A stretch of DNA of 64,000 bases from Numida meleagris (lineage: Eukaryota > Chordata > Aves > Galliformes > Numididae), in contig NC_034409.1 in the NCBI RefSeq assembly GCF_002078875.1, positions 15,043,111 to 15,107,110 of the forward strand, read 5' to 3'. Both the position numbers and the translations under genes were made by a program. The notes under the pieces were generated by a model. It was given only the letters and a program-made list of their open reading frames with translations, was not told the origin of the DNA and did not search any database. The first letter of the stretch is position 1; each line of letters opens with the position of its first letter. Shown piece after piece: positions 1 to 13,100 of the stretch.

Positions 1-1052
1 ATAAAGTATTCTTCATTTGCCCTCAACTGTTAAGCTATGACACTGCGTACTTCAAAATGCATACAGCCTTCCAATTGGGATGTGCTTTGGTGGTGCCTGA
101 GTCATTTTTTGTATGCTAAGGGTAATGTTATTAAACAATCAGTAACTAACCCACAAAAAAACTTGTAAGTGGTTTTTAGTTGTCTATACATGATGGTCTG
201 TGGGACCTCTCAAAATATACCTACTTGCATACTTATTATTTATGTGATATAGAGGGTATTTTATTCAGTATAGAATGAGATGCCTCACGAAGTACCAAGC
301 TGTAAAGATTTCATTAGTCTGAGTTCAAGTTAGTTGCAATACTCAGTAATGAATTATATTGATTTCATTAAAATGTTGCAGCATATTCTCTGTGTGTGTG
401 ACAAATAGCAAAGCTGCGTAGTGCTCAGGCAATGACCTGTTCTACAAAGTAGGACTCTTCTACGTGTACAAGGAATTTGTTGGAGTCAGGAGCAAAGAGG
501 TGGAGGAGACTCTTTCCTGTCAGGTTTGTTACATGCGATCCATGAAACAAGAAGTTCAGAAATTGAAGTTGGACATTCTGGTGGCGTTCCTGTGAATAGT
601 CAAATGTCTTTGGTTTGACAAGGGGAAGAATAATTGATGAAAAAGCTGATGCTATTTTCTATCTTACAGGAAAGCCTGCAGGTCTGGGAATGGGAGGAAA
701 TGTGATGTAAACACTGCTCTTAAATTTCACCTTTACAGCACTTTTCAACACTGAAAAGTCTGTTCATTCATGCAGCCTTCAATTCCACGTACGACAAAAA
801 AGTCTTGACCTATTAATTGAATATCTGGCTGTTAAACCCGATGCACTTGACTTTAATCTAACTTAACTCAAGATGGAGATGTAGTAAAGGGTATTTTTCT
901 CAGGTTCTCATCACAACTGCTCTGCATAATGGCAAATGCTGTGTGCATGATAATAGGGTACCTTGCTTTCTCAAGCATAGCTCAGTTCAACAGAGAATTA
1001 TTTCATGTTTTCTGGAGAGAAGTATCACGTTGTTCTTTATCTGTATTTTTAG
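1..1052 (+). other. SLC2A13: SLC2A13 intron, 3' part
   Basis: This is the end of the intron before the first SLC2A13 exon in the window. It ends in a pyrimidine-rich tract and the acceptor AG at 1051-1052. I looked for the preceding exon, which should end in a single G and encode the conserved loop with a GRRK-like motif, and did not find it. That exon must lie left of the window. I see no repeat or other gene here. Confidence 0.6.
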
Positions 1053-1173
1053 GTACTGCTGTAGCACTCATTATCCTAGCTTCGGGATTTTTGCTGTCAG
1101 CTCAGGTCTCGCCAAGAGTCACACTTAATCCACCAGATCCTTCACATCAAAACTCTACCTGCACAAAATACAG
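1053..1173 (+). CDS. SLC2A13: SLC2A13 exon (first in window; probably exon 6)
   Basis: The acceptor is TTTTTAG before 1053 and the donor is CAG|GTGAG at 1174. The exon enters with two bases of a split glycine codon and leaves with two bases (AG) of a split serine codon. It encodes a membrane helix and the start of the outside loop, ending in QNSTCTKY with an N-glycosylation sequon and the first loop cysteine. Confidence 0.93.
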
Positions 1174-4100
1174 GTGAGATTTCATGGTCATTCATGAAGA
1201 CTTCTTTCCTACTAATTGGGTTTTACAGCCTCATGTGGGTAATGGACAAGTATTCACGCACTCTAGTATAAGTAGTTAAGTAGCATACCTAAAGTTAAAA
1301 TCTTTACTTACCTCAATAGAGAAGAAAATTAGACTCTTTGCTTAAATACTGTGAATAATCCTTTGCAGTTTCTTGGAAAAAGTAGGGCAGTTAAGCACCA
1401 GTCTGCACACTTGAGATCTTCTTTGTTATGTTATGTTAGGTGTTACGAATGTGCCATGTTCTGTATTTTGTATTTTCTTACTCCTGTGTGAATGCTCTTC
1501 CGTACACCTAGCTGGCAGGCTGGTAAATGTCAGTGTCCTAATTGAGTCAAAACTGGCTATGTGGCTGAAGAAATTCTTATTTGAGTTCAAAATCTGTTGT
1601 GCTTGTGATCTATGAGGATCACAACTTTCAAAAGCTACGTTTTTACTTATTTTTCCACTGCGTTGTCAACCATATTGGTATTTTTTAGATACGCCTATAC
1701 AGTTTTTTAAACTACAAGTAAACTAGTTAAAGCATGAAGAGGGGGAAAAGAGCTTTCAAATGCTCTCCTTTAAGAGTAAGAAAATGTTAATAGCAAGATG
1801 TCAAAAGGATTTGCCTCAGACTTAGGTTAACTGTTTGGACAAGATGTCTGGAGACAGCTGATGCACCATTTGCAGAACTTGTTATTTGCTATCTAATGAA
1901 GTTAGATGATTATATAACCTGAAATGGTATATAAAATTGCGTATAAGAAATATGGCTAGTTCACCTTCAGAAGTATAGTGAGCACTTCTGGCTAAAAACA
2001 TGACAAAATATAGCAAGTAGTTCAAATAAAGGCACATTATTTAATGAATTATTGGAATGCTTTAATCTGTTGTGATTTCTGATATTGAGAGAGCAAAAGC
2101 AGAGATGATAATTCAAGGGGTCTAGATAAGAGCAATAAAATCAATTACATATTTTCATTTGGCAGTATGCTGAAAAAGAATGAGCTCTCTTAGTGTAGAC
2201 AGAAATGAACTTGTAGGAGGGATGGAAAATAGTGAGCAGTGTATGAGACAGCTTAAGGAGATTTTATTTTAATCTTGTACTACAACTTTGGAAAGAGACA
2301 CCAAAGCCAGGTGAGTTGAAACTAATATATGTATGCGGTTGCCCACAAATGACACAATTAGGCAACAGCACCGACTCTTTAAAAGGATTCAGTAAAAAAT
2401 AGGCATTTACATTGTGAGTGACAACTTTCACACGTGTATAAAAATTTATGTTTGGGATATCAATTTTCCTGATTCCAAACATTCTCAAACTCTTACCTTG
2501 CTGGAGCTGAGGAATATTATTCCTTCGGAATAATAAATTTCAATGTTCATTATGGGAGGTGATGGCAGCCACTGCCTCAGTACCAGGAAGACTGAAAATA
2601 CCAAGTGTCTTCAGCCAAGATTGCAGGAACTACAAGCAATGCTGTTTGCTTTTAGTATGGATCAAGGGAAAAAAAAATGCTTTTAAACATTTCATCTCGA
2701 GTGGTGTCCCCAGGAGCATCCTGGTTTCAGCGTGCCTTTCTGCTGAGCTCTTGTAGCTATACAGAGAGCATATAGATTAATTTATTCCTTTATCTAAATT
2801 ATTTTTGGAGTGGATGACCATACATTATATACAACTTGGAAATGTGGCTGCTCAAGATACCAGTGGGCTGCTTTCAGGGTACATGGTCAGTAAGTTGGAT
2901 GAAATTAAAAGAAATGTTTTTGTCACGAGAAAATAAATGGCGTCCTCACCAATCAACCTCTGCTAGAAGATGGAAGTTAGTTTTTCGTATGTCCTCTGGA
3001 AGGGTTTATTGCTGTTTAATCCATGTTTTGGCTCACTTCGGTGTAACTGCTGGTATCTCACATTGCTTAGTGTTATACTTTGCAAGCCTCGAATAGGTCT
3101 CAGGAACTTCTGGCAAACCAAAAGTCAGCAGGACTTCAGAAGATGAACACATAATGCTATGTCCCTGTAGCCACCATCACCACTTTCAGATATGTGTGCC
3201 TACGCAAATGCAGCCAGCAGTCCTTCAGCTAGCATGGCGCAGGGCTTCTCTGGGGTGAGGTGCACTTTCCAGGGTCTAAACCTGTATGCAGATTGGACGC
3301 TTCATAGTATAGGGGGAGTCCTAACAAAGAATCATAGAATCCTTAGAGTTGGAAGGGACCTCTAAAGGCCATCTAGTCCAACTCCCCTGCAGTGAACAGG
3401 GACATGCACAACTAGATCTTGTTGCCCAGGGCCTGATCCAGCCTCGCTTTGAAAGTCTCCAGAGATGGGGCATCGACCACATCTCTGGGCAACCTGTTCT
3501 GGTGCCTCACCACCCTCACTGTAAAATACTTTTTCCTTATATCCAATCTAAATCTACCCTCTTTAAGCTTGAAGCCATTTCTCCTCCTTCTATCACCACA
3601 GATTCTGCTAGAGTCTGTCCCTTTCTTTACTGTAGCTCCCCTTGAGATACTGAAAGGCCACTATCAGATTGTCAGCCATGTATTTCTAGTCAATGGAAAA
3701 CTCTGGGAACGATTAGTTTGGTTAGTACCTGTTATTAGGCGTCAGTAATGCTGTGGTTCTCTATTATATCAAGGATTTGTTTTCCCTTTCAGGTGCTCAA
3801 AGCCCCAATATCACAATGGCCCTAAACATCACCCTTATTTGTCTTTGCCAAAAGATTGCATTTGCTGGATTAGAATAAACATGGGTGTCCATGATGGAGA
3901 CCTCAGAACTACTACAAACAGCCTGTTTGTTTGTTGTTCCCTTGATCTGTATTCCTCTGCTCAAATTAATTCCTGCTGCTGGAAGAATAGCAATGAAGAT
4001 ACAGTGGACTGACAAATAAAGAGCACTGTGAATGTCCTGAAAAATGCACCTAGGGCTTGAATACTGTCTTCTGAAAGAGCTGCAAACAGACCCATTTTTT

Positions 4101-7100
4101 GCAGAAAGTAAACCAGTAAGGTGCTCTGCAAATATCAAGTAAAATATTTTCATTTGGTGTAGAGAATCACAATATGATAGTGGAGCAACAGTCAAAAAAT
4201 AATGTGTAAATCAGTAAAAAAAAAAAAAAATGTAGTCTTTATTCACAAGGTCATCATGGAGGTAACACAAGTCCAACAGGACTCCTGGCCATTGAAGGTC
4301 TCCGCACCTCTTCACAGGGAGGAGGTCTCACTAAGGAAAGGAAAGGAAAGGGGAACACCCGCCTGTGTACCACCCTTAAATCAAACTTTATTTTCACACT
4401 TAGCCCAGGTAAGGCTGTACAGGTGTTCACAGTGTGACCACATCTCTTCTTTGATCTGAGTCTGTTCAACAGAATAGCTGCAGTGTATTATTTATCTTCA
4501 AGGAGAAGTTCAGAGGTAAATTTAGGAGTACCGAACAGCAGGATTCCAAAATCTTTCATTGAGAAAAGATGAGCTGTCCAATCCTGCTGTTTTCCTGAAT
4601 TTTCAAAGCTATAAAGATGTTCCCAGTTTTATGGGGTCCTGCCTGCTTCTGGGAAGAGGTCAAGTCTAGGGCACATGCAGTAGCTGGCTTCTGTCTTTTC
4701 CCAGTATTCAGCAAATCGCAGGTGACCATCCCACTCCACCTTTCTTTGGGAACTGACCCATTTCTGAACAATGACATTGTCCTTTGTCCTTTTGTTCTTG
4801 GCCTTTTTATCTTCCTTCAGTCAAGAATCTCTTTTACTGTACTGCTTTAGTCATCTGTACAAGGCATAATGTGAACTTGTTCAGGTTAAGTAATGCTGCT
4901 ACGTGAAAATGGTAAATTTGCGGTTGATCTCAGGCTAACCCTGAGGCTCATACTCTAGGGAAATGATACCTGTACAGAACTTCCTCAGGTTCCTTCCCAA
5001 ACTGGTTGTCTTCATACTTTGAGTAAAACAATCCGGACAGCATCAGCTGGGCTGGGCACACAAGGATTCCCTTGTTCTTCTTTTGACTTAGTCATCCTCA
5101 CATGGTCCAAGTTCCTCAGTTCATTGTATGCTTACACACCACTGAGCTGAAGGCTCTGACGCTGAGTGCTGTTACACAATAATTATACTAGATAGCTAAT
5201 AGGCAAAAATATGTACTTTCTTTATGAATTTAGCAACAATGTTTTATTGTGACCAGTCCTGAAACTGACTGGTTTCAATGTTTTAAATATCTTTAGTAGA
5301 AATAGAGTGAGCACATACTCCATTAAGTATTTGATATAAATAAACTGTTGTACTTTATTTTTCCGAGTTAACAATCTGAGTTCAGGATCCTTCATACTAT
5401 CCCTATACCTCAGAACCAGTATTTTTTTGAAATATGATTCTCATTAAAATATAAATTCAGACAAAAGGTCATCTAAGCCAAGAGAGGATTGATCCTCACA
5501 TATGCGTAGATGAGGATACTCTGTGTGTGGGTCAGCATCCCAGCACACCAGCTGCTGGCAGGCTGCTTCTGGAGCAGGGATGCAGCCATGAGGATGTAAG
5601 CACATCAGGTACGTGCATTACCTCTCAGACTGTCAGCAGGGCCCAGTAAATGGGCTTTTGTAGTTTAGTTTGTTGCAGTAGCAGGAAAGTGCTCCTGAAG
5701 CCCTGCTGGGTTTTTGTCATTTGTGTTGAATACCCTATTTCCTGTGTCCCAGATACGGCAGCTTGAAGTAGTATCTTGCAGTTCCCAGGGATTTAACTAC
5801 TTAAACTATCCCGTGTATTCTTTGCTCAGTGGTATTTGATCAATCAGAATTTAATGATTGGCTTTTGGAAGCAACATGGGAATCGTCAGAAGGATAAGGA
5901 AGTGCTTGTTTTTGTGCCTGAGGTGCAGTGAAGCACATGCAAACAGCACTAGACTTTGAATACAAGCATGATGCAGTCTTGAACAAGTTCCTACCACGCA
6001 ACTGATGGGAGTTTGTTCACAGAGATGAAGTGCGGGAGGTAGAGGGTCATGTGCATAAACAATTTTGAGAGCAAAGACTAAACATGAGGGCATGCCAGCT
6101 AAGATCAAAGACCCATCTAGCCTAGAACATGTCTTCAGCGTGACAAACTGCAAGCTGGGAAGAGCAGAAAAGAGCACAAAGTGATGTCCCCTTCCAGCCT
6201 GCAGTGATTTGCAGCGTGTGTTCTCTTTGGTGGCATGTGCTAATCCTCAACAGATACCACAAGTGCCTTCTATTCCTACCTCAAGCGTCTGCTGCCTGAA
6301 AGGCTTTTTACTGTTCCCACAGTTCTATAAGGAAAACCTTGTTCAGGATTATGAGCAGGAGTGGAGGTTCAGCAGGGACTCAGCACTGAAACTTGTTCTG
6401 TGGAAAAGACCCAGTCGGTCAGGGCATGAGGAAAATGTCTTGCATGTTGTGAGAGGATCTGATTTTCATAGTAATACAGTTTTATAATTGGATAGCAAAA
6501 CGTGGAAGGGAAAGTTGAAGGTTCCTAAATATAAGGCAAAACTGAAAATTGATAAAATCATAAAACCAATTCAGAATTTGAGGTTTGGCTAGAAAAAATA
6601 TGAAATAGCTTGACAGAAAGAGTAGCGGTGCTTCCAGAACAAGAGCAGTGGACAAAGGTCTTTTAATACTAAATCACTTGAATTGGCAAGGTACACTTTG
6701 CAGCTCAAATTCAGAGACCCCTGAGAGCTGTAGGAAAGCTGTACTTAGAAGTACTTTTACAAATGTTAAAACACAAAATATAGTGACAATCCAAACATGA
6801 GTATGAGGTATTCCAAGCAGTGGAGGAAAGAAAAGCAGGAGGAAGCAATTGTGAACCTTTCATTGGCATCTGGAGGATCACTTCAACAGGACAGAGATTT
6901 TATTTCATCTTTTTGAGAAACTGCACCAGGGGCTGCTAAACTACACTGTTAGAAAGCAAGCAAGCTGTACTTTTGGTTCAGAAAAGATGTGCAGAGCTAG
7001 CTGATTAATTATACATCTAAATACTTCAAATCCTCTCTGAAAGAGGAAGGAATTGTCATCTTTGGGATCAAATTGTAACCTCAGAAAAAAAAGTTAATAG

Positions 7101-10100
7101 GGCAGGCTAAATCCTGAAAGCTTGTGTGCTCGGGCTGACAAGAAACTGCTAGCCAAGGGACGTTGAAGCTAGTGCTGTCAGGCTTTCAAAGCTTCATATA
7201 TTCCCATTTGGTCAGCTGAAAAGAATAGAAGAGTTTAGGAAGCCTCAGCTGAGTTGGCACAGTCAGAGTGGGGAATTATAAGTTTGGGGATAGGTAGCCT
7301 CCTAACGGTCCGTCATCTTGTCGGTAAATGTGCTTTGACAATGAAGCAGTATCCCAGAAATCCCTTTCTGTGGCTCTTCCCAATAAACTGAGGGGCCAGA
7401 ATACTAAGACTTCTGTTTTAGGGGCTTCATTCACTGAGCTGCAAAGAAGCTGGGACTTCTGGAGCCTCACATTCCTGGTTCTCTACTCGCTGTTACTCTG
7501 CTGCATAGGCTGAAGCACCTGAAGTCCAGACCCTTGCCTTCTTGTTGGATTGCCTAGGATCCAGCTGTGAGGGCACTAGGTGCATTGCAGAACCTTCCTG
7601 CTACAATGCTGCCTGGTTTCATCAAAATGAAATCATCTCTGCCAGATATTTCAATACTGACAAATTGACAGTCTCACTGAGAACATTCTGTCTGGGAATT
7701 TTCTGCTGCTTTTTCATGAAGGAGCCTGTTTCCAAGACGCTACATCATGACCTTAGCATGAAAATCAATATTTCCTGATAAAGTGCAGAAAATGCATTTC
7801 CCTTTTATAATTGGATGCAAATATCCTTCTTAACATAGACATCCTGGTGTATTCTGGTATGGAGCTTTCAGTGCCGAAACTGGTCTGCAGTGTGTATTCG
7901 AATAAGTGGCAGCATTTCTATTTTCTGTTTCATTATTCTGACATACAGTTGGGTATATCTGGGTAGGGCTGATAAGAAGGTACATTTCAGGACAGGAAGG
8001 AGATCTGTAGTCGATAGTTAGATGTCAGTAAGTGGTATACTATACATTTCTTTTCCTGGTTCATTGTGCTTCCTGATTTCTCTGCCTCACTGTGAGCATG
8101 TAGGCAAGAACATGGGCTCAGGGTCAAATTGTTCAAATATTTCTATTTAGCAAACAATCATAGGGCTGAAGTGAAGAAGAGCATAAGCCTGAAACTAATA
8201 CATATTTTATTTCTACTTTAATTTTTGGAGTGTTAATCTGTTATGAGTAACAATAATCTCTGACTTCTGGCATCTCTTGAAATCCAGCAGCCTTTATCAT
8301 CTTCAGTGCCAACTGCGAGACACAGTTATGCACACTCATAAGGCCTGAGGGCACGTGAACTAACAGGCCTGTAGACAGATACTGAAATTAATAATCAAAT
8401 TTTTAATTTTTTTTCTGGACGGATGGAAAAGGAAAAATTAATGAGATATGTTCTGCTTCACAACTGACTGGTTACCTATACACAACTCTATATGTAGTTA
8501 TGTGGAATTATCTGTAAAGTGAGCCCAGTAGGACAGAGTAAAGAGTTTAGTTTTGTCATTCATCTCGTGCATGGATTTTTGTGAGGACACTAAGGTAAAT
8601 GATGAGTTGTCCCACCCCTGTTCTGTCCTTGGCAGGGAAAACCACAGGGATGATACCCATCGTTGTGTCTCATTGGCATTCCTGTGCACTCATGTCATGC
8701 TGATGTTCTGCCTGATGCTGTGTACTTGGCTGTATTTCTGCCTGAAGTAAAATCCAAGAAAAATAAATCTAGAGAACCTTGAATCCTGTAATACTCCTGA
8801 GAGAATTCCTGACTATAATTGACACTTTAATGTGTCATATTTTCCATCTAGTGTTCATGTTAAATGTAATTTCCATATATTTGACTTGAAAATCCACCAC
8901 TGCATTGGATAGCACACAGTATTTGGAGGTAGCGGACTTCTGTGCCAGGAAGCCAGGCTGAGTATGTAACAGGAGTCTTTTTAGAAATCGATTCTGTTAA
9001 AAAATACTTCAGTATACAACATATCTGGGGTGGATGGCATTCTGTTGTTTGAAAATCACATATTAGCATCCTGTTTGAAATCACAGAATGTCATTTTTTC
9101 AGTAGTAGGTGCTATAATATTTTAGTTATTTTGTAATTCTTATTATATACCTAAACATTCATGATTTATAAAAAATATAGAATATTTTATCTAAAAATGT
9201 ATAAAATATTTTAAAAAAAAATCTGCTGTCTTCTGTTTCTGTCAGCTGTTTTGGTTAATGTCCATTGCTGTGATTTACATAACAGTGATTAACAAAATGC
9301 AAGTAAGTTTATCTAATCATATAATTATAGAATTGCTCAGGTTGGAAAAGAACTTCAAGATCATCAAGTCCAACCTCAACAAATGTAATGTATTATTGAA
9401 GTGTTCCTTTCATAGCTGGTAATTGCAGAGCTGTATTTTTTTTAATCTATGTAAGAAAGAGAAAAAAGAAATCTTAACTGCTAAGAGCTGATGTAATTAT
9501 ACAAAAAAAAAAAAAAAAGCAAGATGTTCAAACCTGAATTTGACCTCTCAGTTGTGCAAGAGGAATGTGGAATTTTGCAATAATTTGATAATTTAGAAAG
9601 CCCCCAGTAACAAAGAGCACATGGTTCTGAAACTTCAGAGAAGACCTAAAGTACCAAGTTCAAATTAATACATTGGTTTCAGTACTTTCCCAGACTTTTT
9701 TTTTTTTTTTTTTGCCAAATATAATACAAACTCACTTTATTATACTACTTTTAGAAACATCCTAGTAAGGTAAGTTAAAATAACTCAGTAGTAAACATGT
9801 GCTTTCGGATTTTTAAAATCCATATAATCTACTTTACTGATTTAGTTTTTGGAACTTTGTTATACAGTTACTTTTACATTTGCTAATTACAGTGTAGTAG
9901 TTTAAGGAGATTATTTCTTCATTCACTGAGTCGTTGTTACGATAAAGAGTCTGGAGAAGAAGTTTGCAGCCTTGTCACCTGAATCACTCTCTAGACTGCA
10001 TTGACCAAACTTTGCCTAAACATGAGCATTTCTTGCTCTTTAAGAATCCCAAGGAAATCTGGGACTTATTTATGGAGCTGGCAAATGATCAACAAGAGCA

Positions 10101-13100
10101 CTGCTGACCACAGTGAAGGGCAGATGGGATATTGTGCGGGCACTGGATGCCTCTCTATGGATTGGCTCTGCTGACACGTTGACTCTGCCTAGGAGCTCAT
10201 TGCCTGAGCTCTCACATGGAGACATGGACATGGTGACATGATTTCAGACTGACTCCCAAATCCGTATGTGCCCAAATCCTGGTTTGGTTATCAGTTGTAT
10301 GATACACAATTCTTTCTCTTCAACCACAATCTATCTTTGTTTTTAAATTCAAAATTGATTTCATAGGTGATTTCTCCTGAATCCTGATCAAGATTCACAG
10401 TGCTCAAGATTTGCAAGTGGACTTGCCCTTTGCTGAAATGTAGTGCAGACGAAGGAGAAAGTTATTTGTATTCTCTTTTGGGCCATTTCTATTATCTTGT
10501 CTTCAATACTGACAACTTGATTATGTGCATCCCAAGAATGATTAGACGACGCTGTTGGTTTTGACATTTACAAGTAAATAAAGTGTTGCTTAAGTCTTTC
10601 TTTCTCTTTCAGTTATTGTAATGGATGTATGTTAGATCCGGACTGTGGTCTCTGCTACAAATTGAATAAATCAAGTGTTGTTGAGTCCTCGTGCATCCCT
10701 GTTGATAAACATTCTACAACGAAAGCAGCTTGGGGCAGGTAAATCATTTTCAAGATTTTCTGGTCTTATGCTGTACTGATGGTATATTTTGTGCTGTTGA
10801 GAACACTTTTGTTTTTACATAGAATCTTACTCTTAGGATCTTCTGGAAGAAAAAAGAATTAGCATTGTAAATAAATGGGCAATTACGTTCTAAAAAACAT
10901 CCAAAATAAAAGCTTTTATCTTAGTGGGTTCTGCGTGTTCTGCCACTTTGAAAGTATGGCAGAGGTATACCAGCAATTAGTTAGATCAACTTTCCCCAGA
11001 GGTCTTCATTCATTTGAGGTGGTATATTCCCTAAATATACGTTTATACGCCCTGAATTAATTTTCTTTTTAAATACTTTGATTAAAAAACATTTTTTATT
11101 ATTGCCCTAATGAGGAGAACTTGTTGCTGAAGAATCTGAAATGGTAAAAATCTGAAAAGTTCAAATTGCCAAAAGCATGGTTTGCAGCTACATTTCTGTG
11201 TTCCTCAGCTTAACGTGGGCAACATGATGTACGTTGCACTTACCATGTAAAAATGTGTGAATTCACTGAAAAGACCCAACATAACTGCAAAATACCCAGT
11301 GATGTGCAAAATACATCACACCTCTTTTTCTTAAGCAGCACAAAGATTCCCTATGAAGTCACAGCACTTCCCAAGTTTGCTGAAGTATTGACTGTTCTTA
11401 AGGAGTGACTTCAAGAGGTGGAATAAAGTCCTGGAAGGGCTTTATCAACACTTGAAAAATTACCACAGCTAGGCTTATAATGAGGAATGGTTCAATGGCA
11501 CAAGAGGATAACATAATTACTGCTGATAAGTGTGTAATTACTGCTGATAAAACCCTCTTACCGTAGCTTATCTATGCTACCTGCACACCATAAACATACT
11601 TGGGAAATATGCAAAATTTTATGTGGTGGTTTGGTCTTCTTTTTTTGTTCACGTGTATTTCTCAGAAATTAAATCCAAATGTATAAGTGGTAGCAAGTCA
11701 TACTGGACAGAGTTTGGAAGATATGAAGATATCAACTGATCGTAAAATCATTAATTTAAAATGGCTCTAAAACTGTCCTCCTTTTGATTTCAATACTATT
11801 AGGATGTTATGCCTAGTGACTCATTCCAGATGCAGCAAGGGGCCTTCATATTTTGAGTCAACATTAATTTCGTATATACTGTAATTTTAAGTACTATTCT
11901 GTATTTAGGAAAATGATAAAAGCACACAGTAAGACATAAATGGAAACATAAATTTGTAATGTATAGTTGGTAGATAAACTTTATTAGATAGTTTTATTAC
12001 ATGGCATGTAGAAAACATAGGTATTGGTAATCCTTTTACATTCGTGATTCAGTCTCACACAGCGCTCCTTGTACAGGCTACTGGAGCAAATTAGACAAGA
12101 AGAAAGAAATATTTCAAGTTCAAATTGCAGAATACAATATTTATATATTGTACAATAGTTTCATAGCATAATGATCCTGTTCAAAATCTTTAAAGCAAAA
12201 ATTCAAGTTTTAAATTTGTTACAGTGATAGTCATTAGAGTGAATTTCCTGCCTTAAGAAAGAAATCCAGTGAAACAACTACATTTCTTTTTCCAAAGATT
12301 GTGTGCGCGTCCCCATTTCTAGTGTTTCATTCATTAATTTCTAATCTTGTCTCCACCTGGTCTGCATAATCAGGAAGTTTTCTACAATCTGGTCATTCAA
12401 GCTGTAGAACACCAGGTGCTGCCTTCTGTTACATATCCTGTGGGACTGGCATGCATCTCCCCTCCTTGCACATACATGTACTTCTGCATAATAGTTTGGA
12501 GGGAATTACTACAGAATTGTGGCTTCCAACGGTTCACATCATATATTTCTTACCTCTGGTTCCTCAAATGCTGAGTCTGCTTCACAGCAAAACTGGTCCC
12601 ATGGGGAGGATTTCCTCTCCAACCAAGAGGATTGCTGTGGTGAAACCTGTATAGTTACACTTCCAGTTGCTCGGAGTGGCAGGAGCCGTCTGTATCGTTC
12701 TGCCAGTGTAGGGAGGATGGGTGCTTAAGGGAGACCAACCACACTGGTGAAGAAATCATAGCTGTGCTTGTGCTAGGAATTGCAGTCCCTTTGTTTCACA
12801 GTTATGTTGTCACAAGCTAGATTTACAGTGACGAGTATTTAAAAGATATATGGTATTTTTACAATCAGAAACTAGTTTAATGGCTTTAAAGACAATTTTG
12901 TGAGTTGTGAACATCCACTAAACATGAGTATCACACACAGCCTCTTTGTAACTCCTGTGTGCTTTGATGGTTTAATGCCATCCAGTATTGGCTGAATGGG
13001 TTTAAGGGTCTTAAAACCTCCGGACTTAATTCTGGCCTTTTTTTTTTTTTGGGCCAGAAATTTTGCTTAGAGGAGAAAGAAGACACAGGCTACATTGTCT

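Larger units (their letters stand above)
1174..10612 (+). other. SLC2A13: SLC2A13 intron (9.4 kb)
   Basis: This intron is AT-rich non-coding sequence. It carries a CR1 fragment at about 3328-3675, a CR1 tail at about 9316-9395, and homopolymer runs of A at 9503-9518 and T at 9696-9713. The short open frames in it show no recognisable domain. The donor is GTGAGA and the acceptor is CTCTTTCAG. Confidence 0.7.
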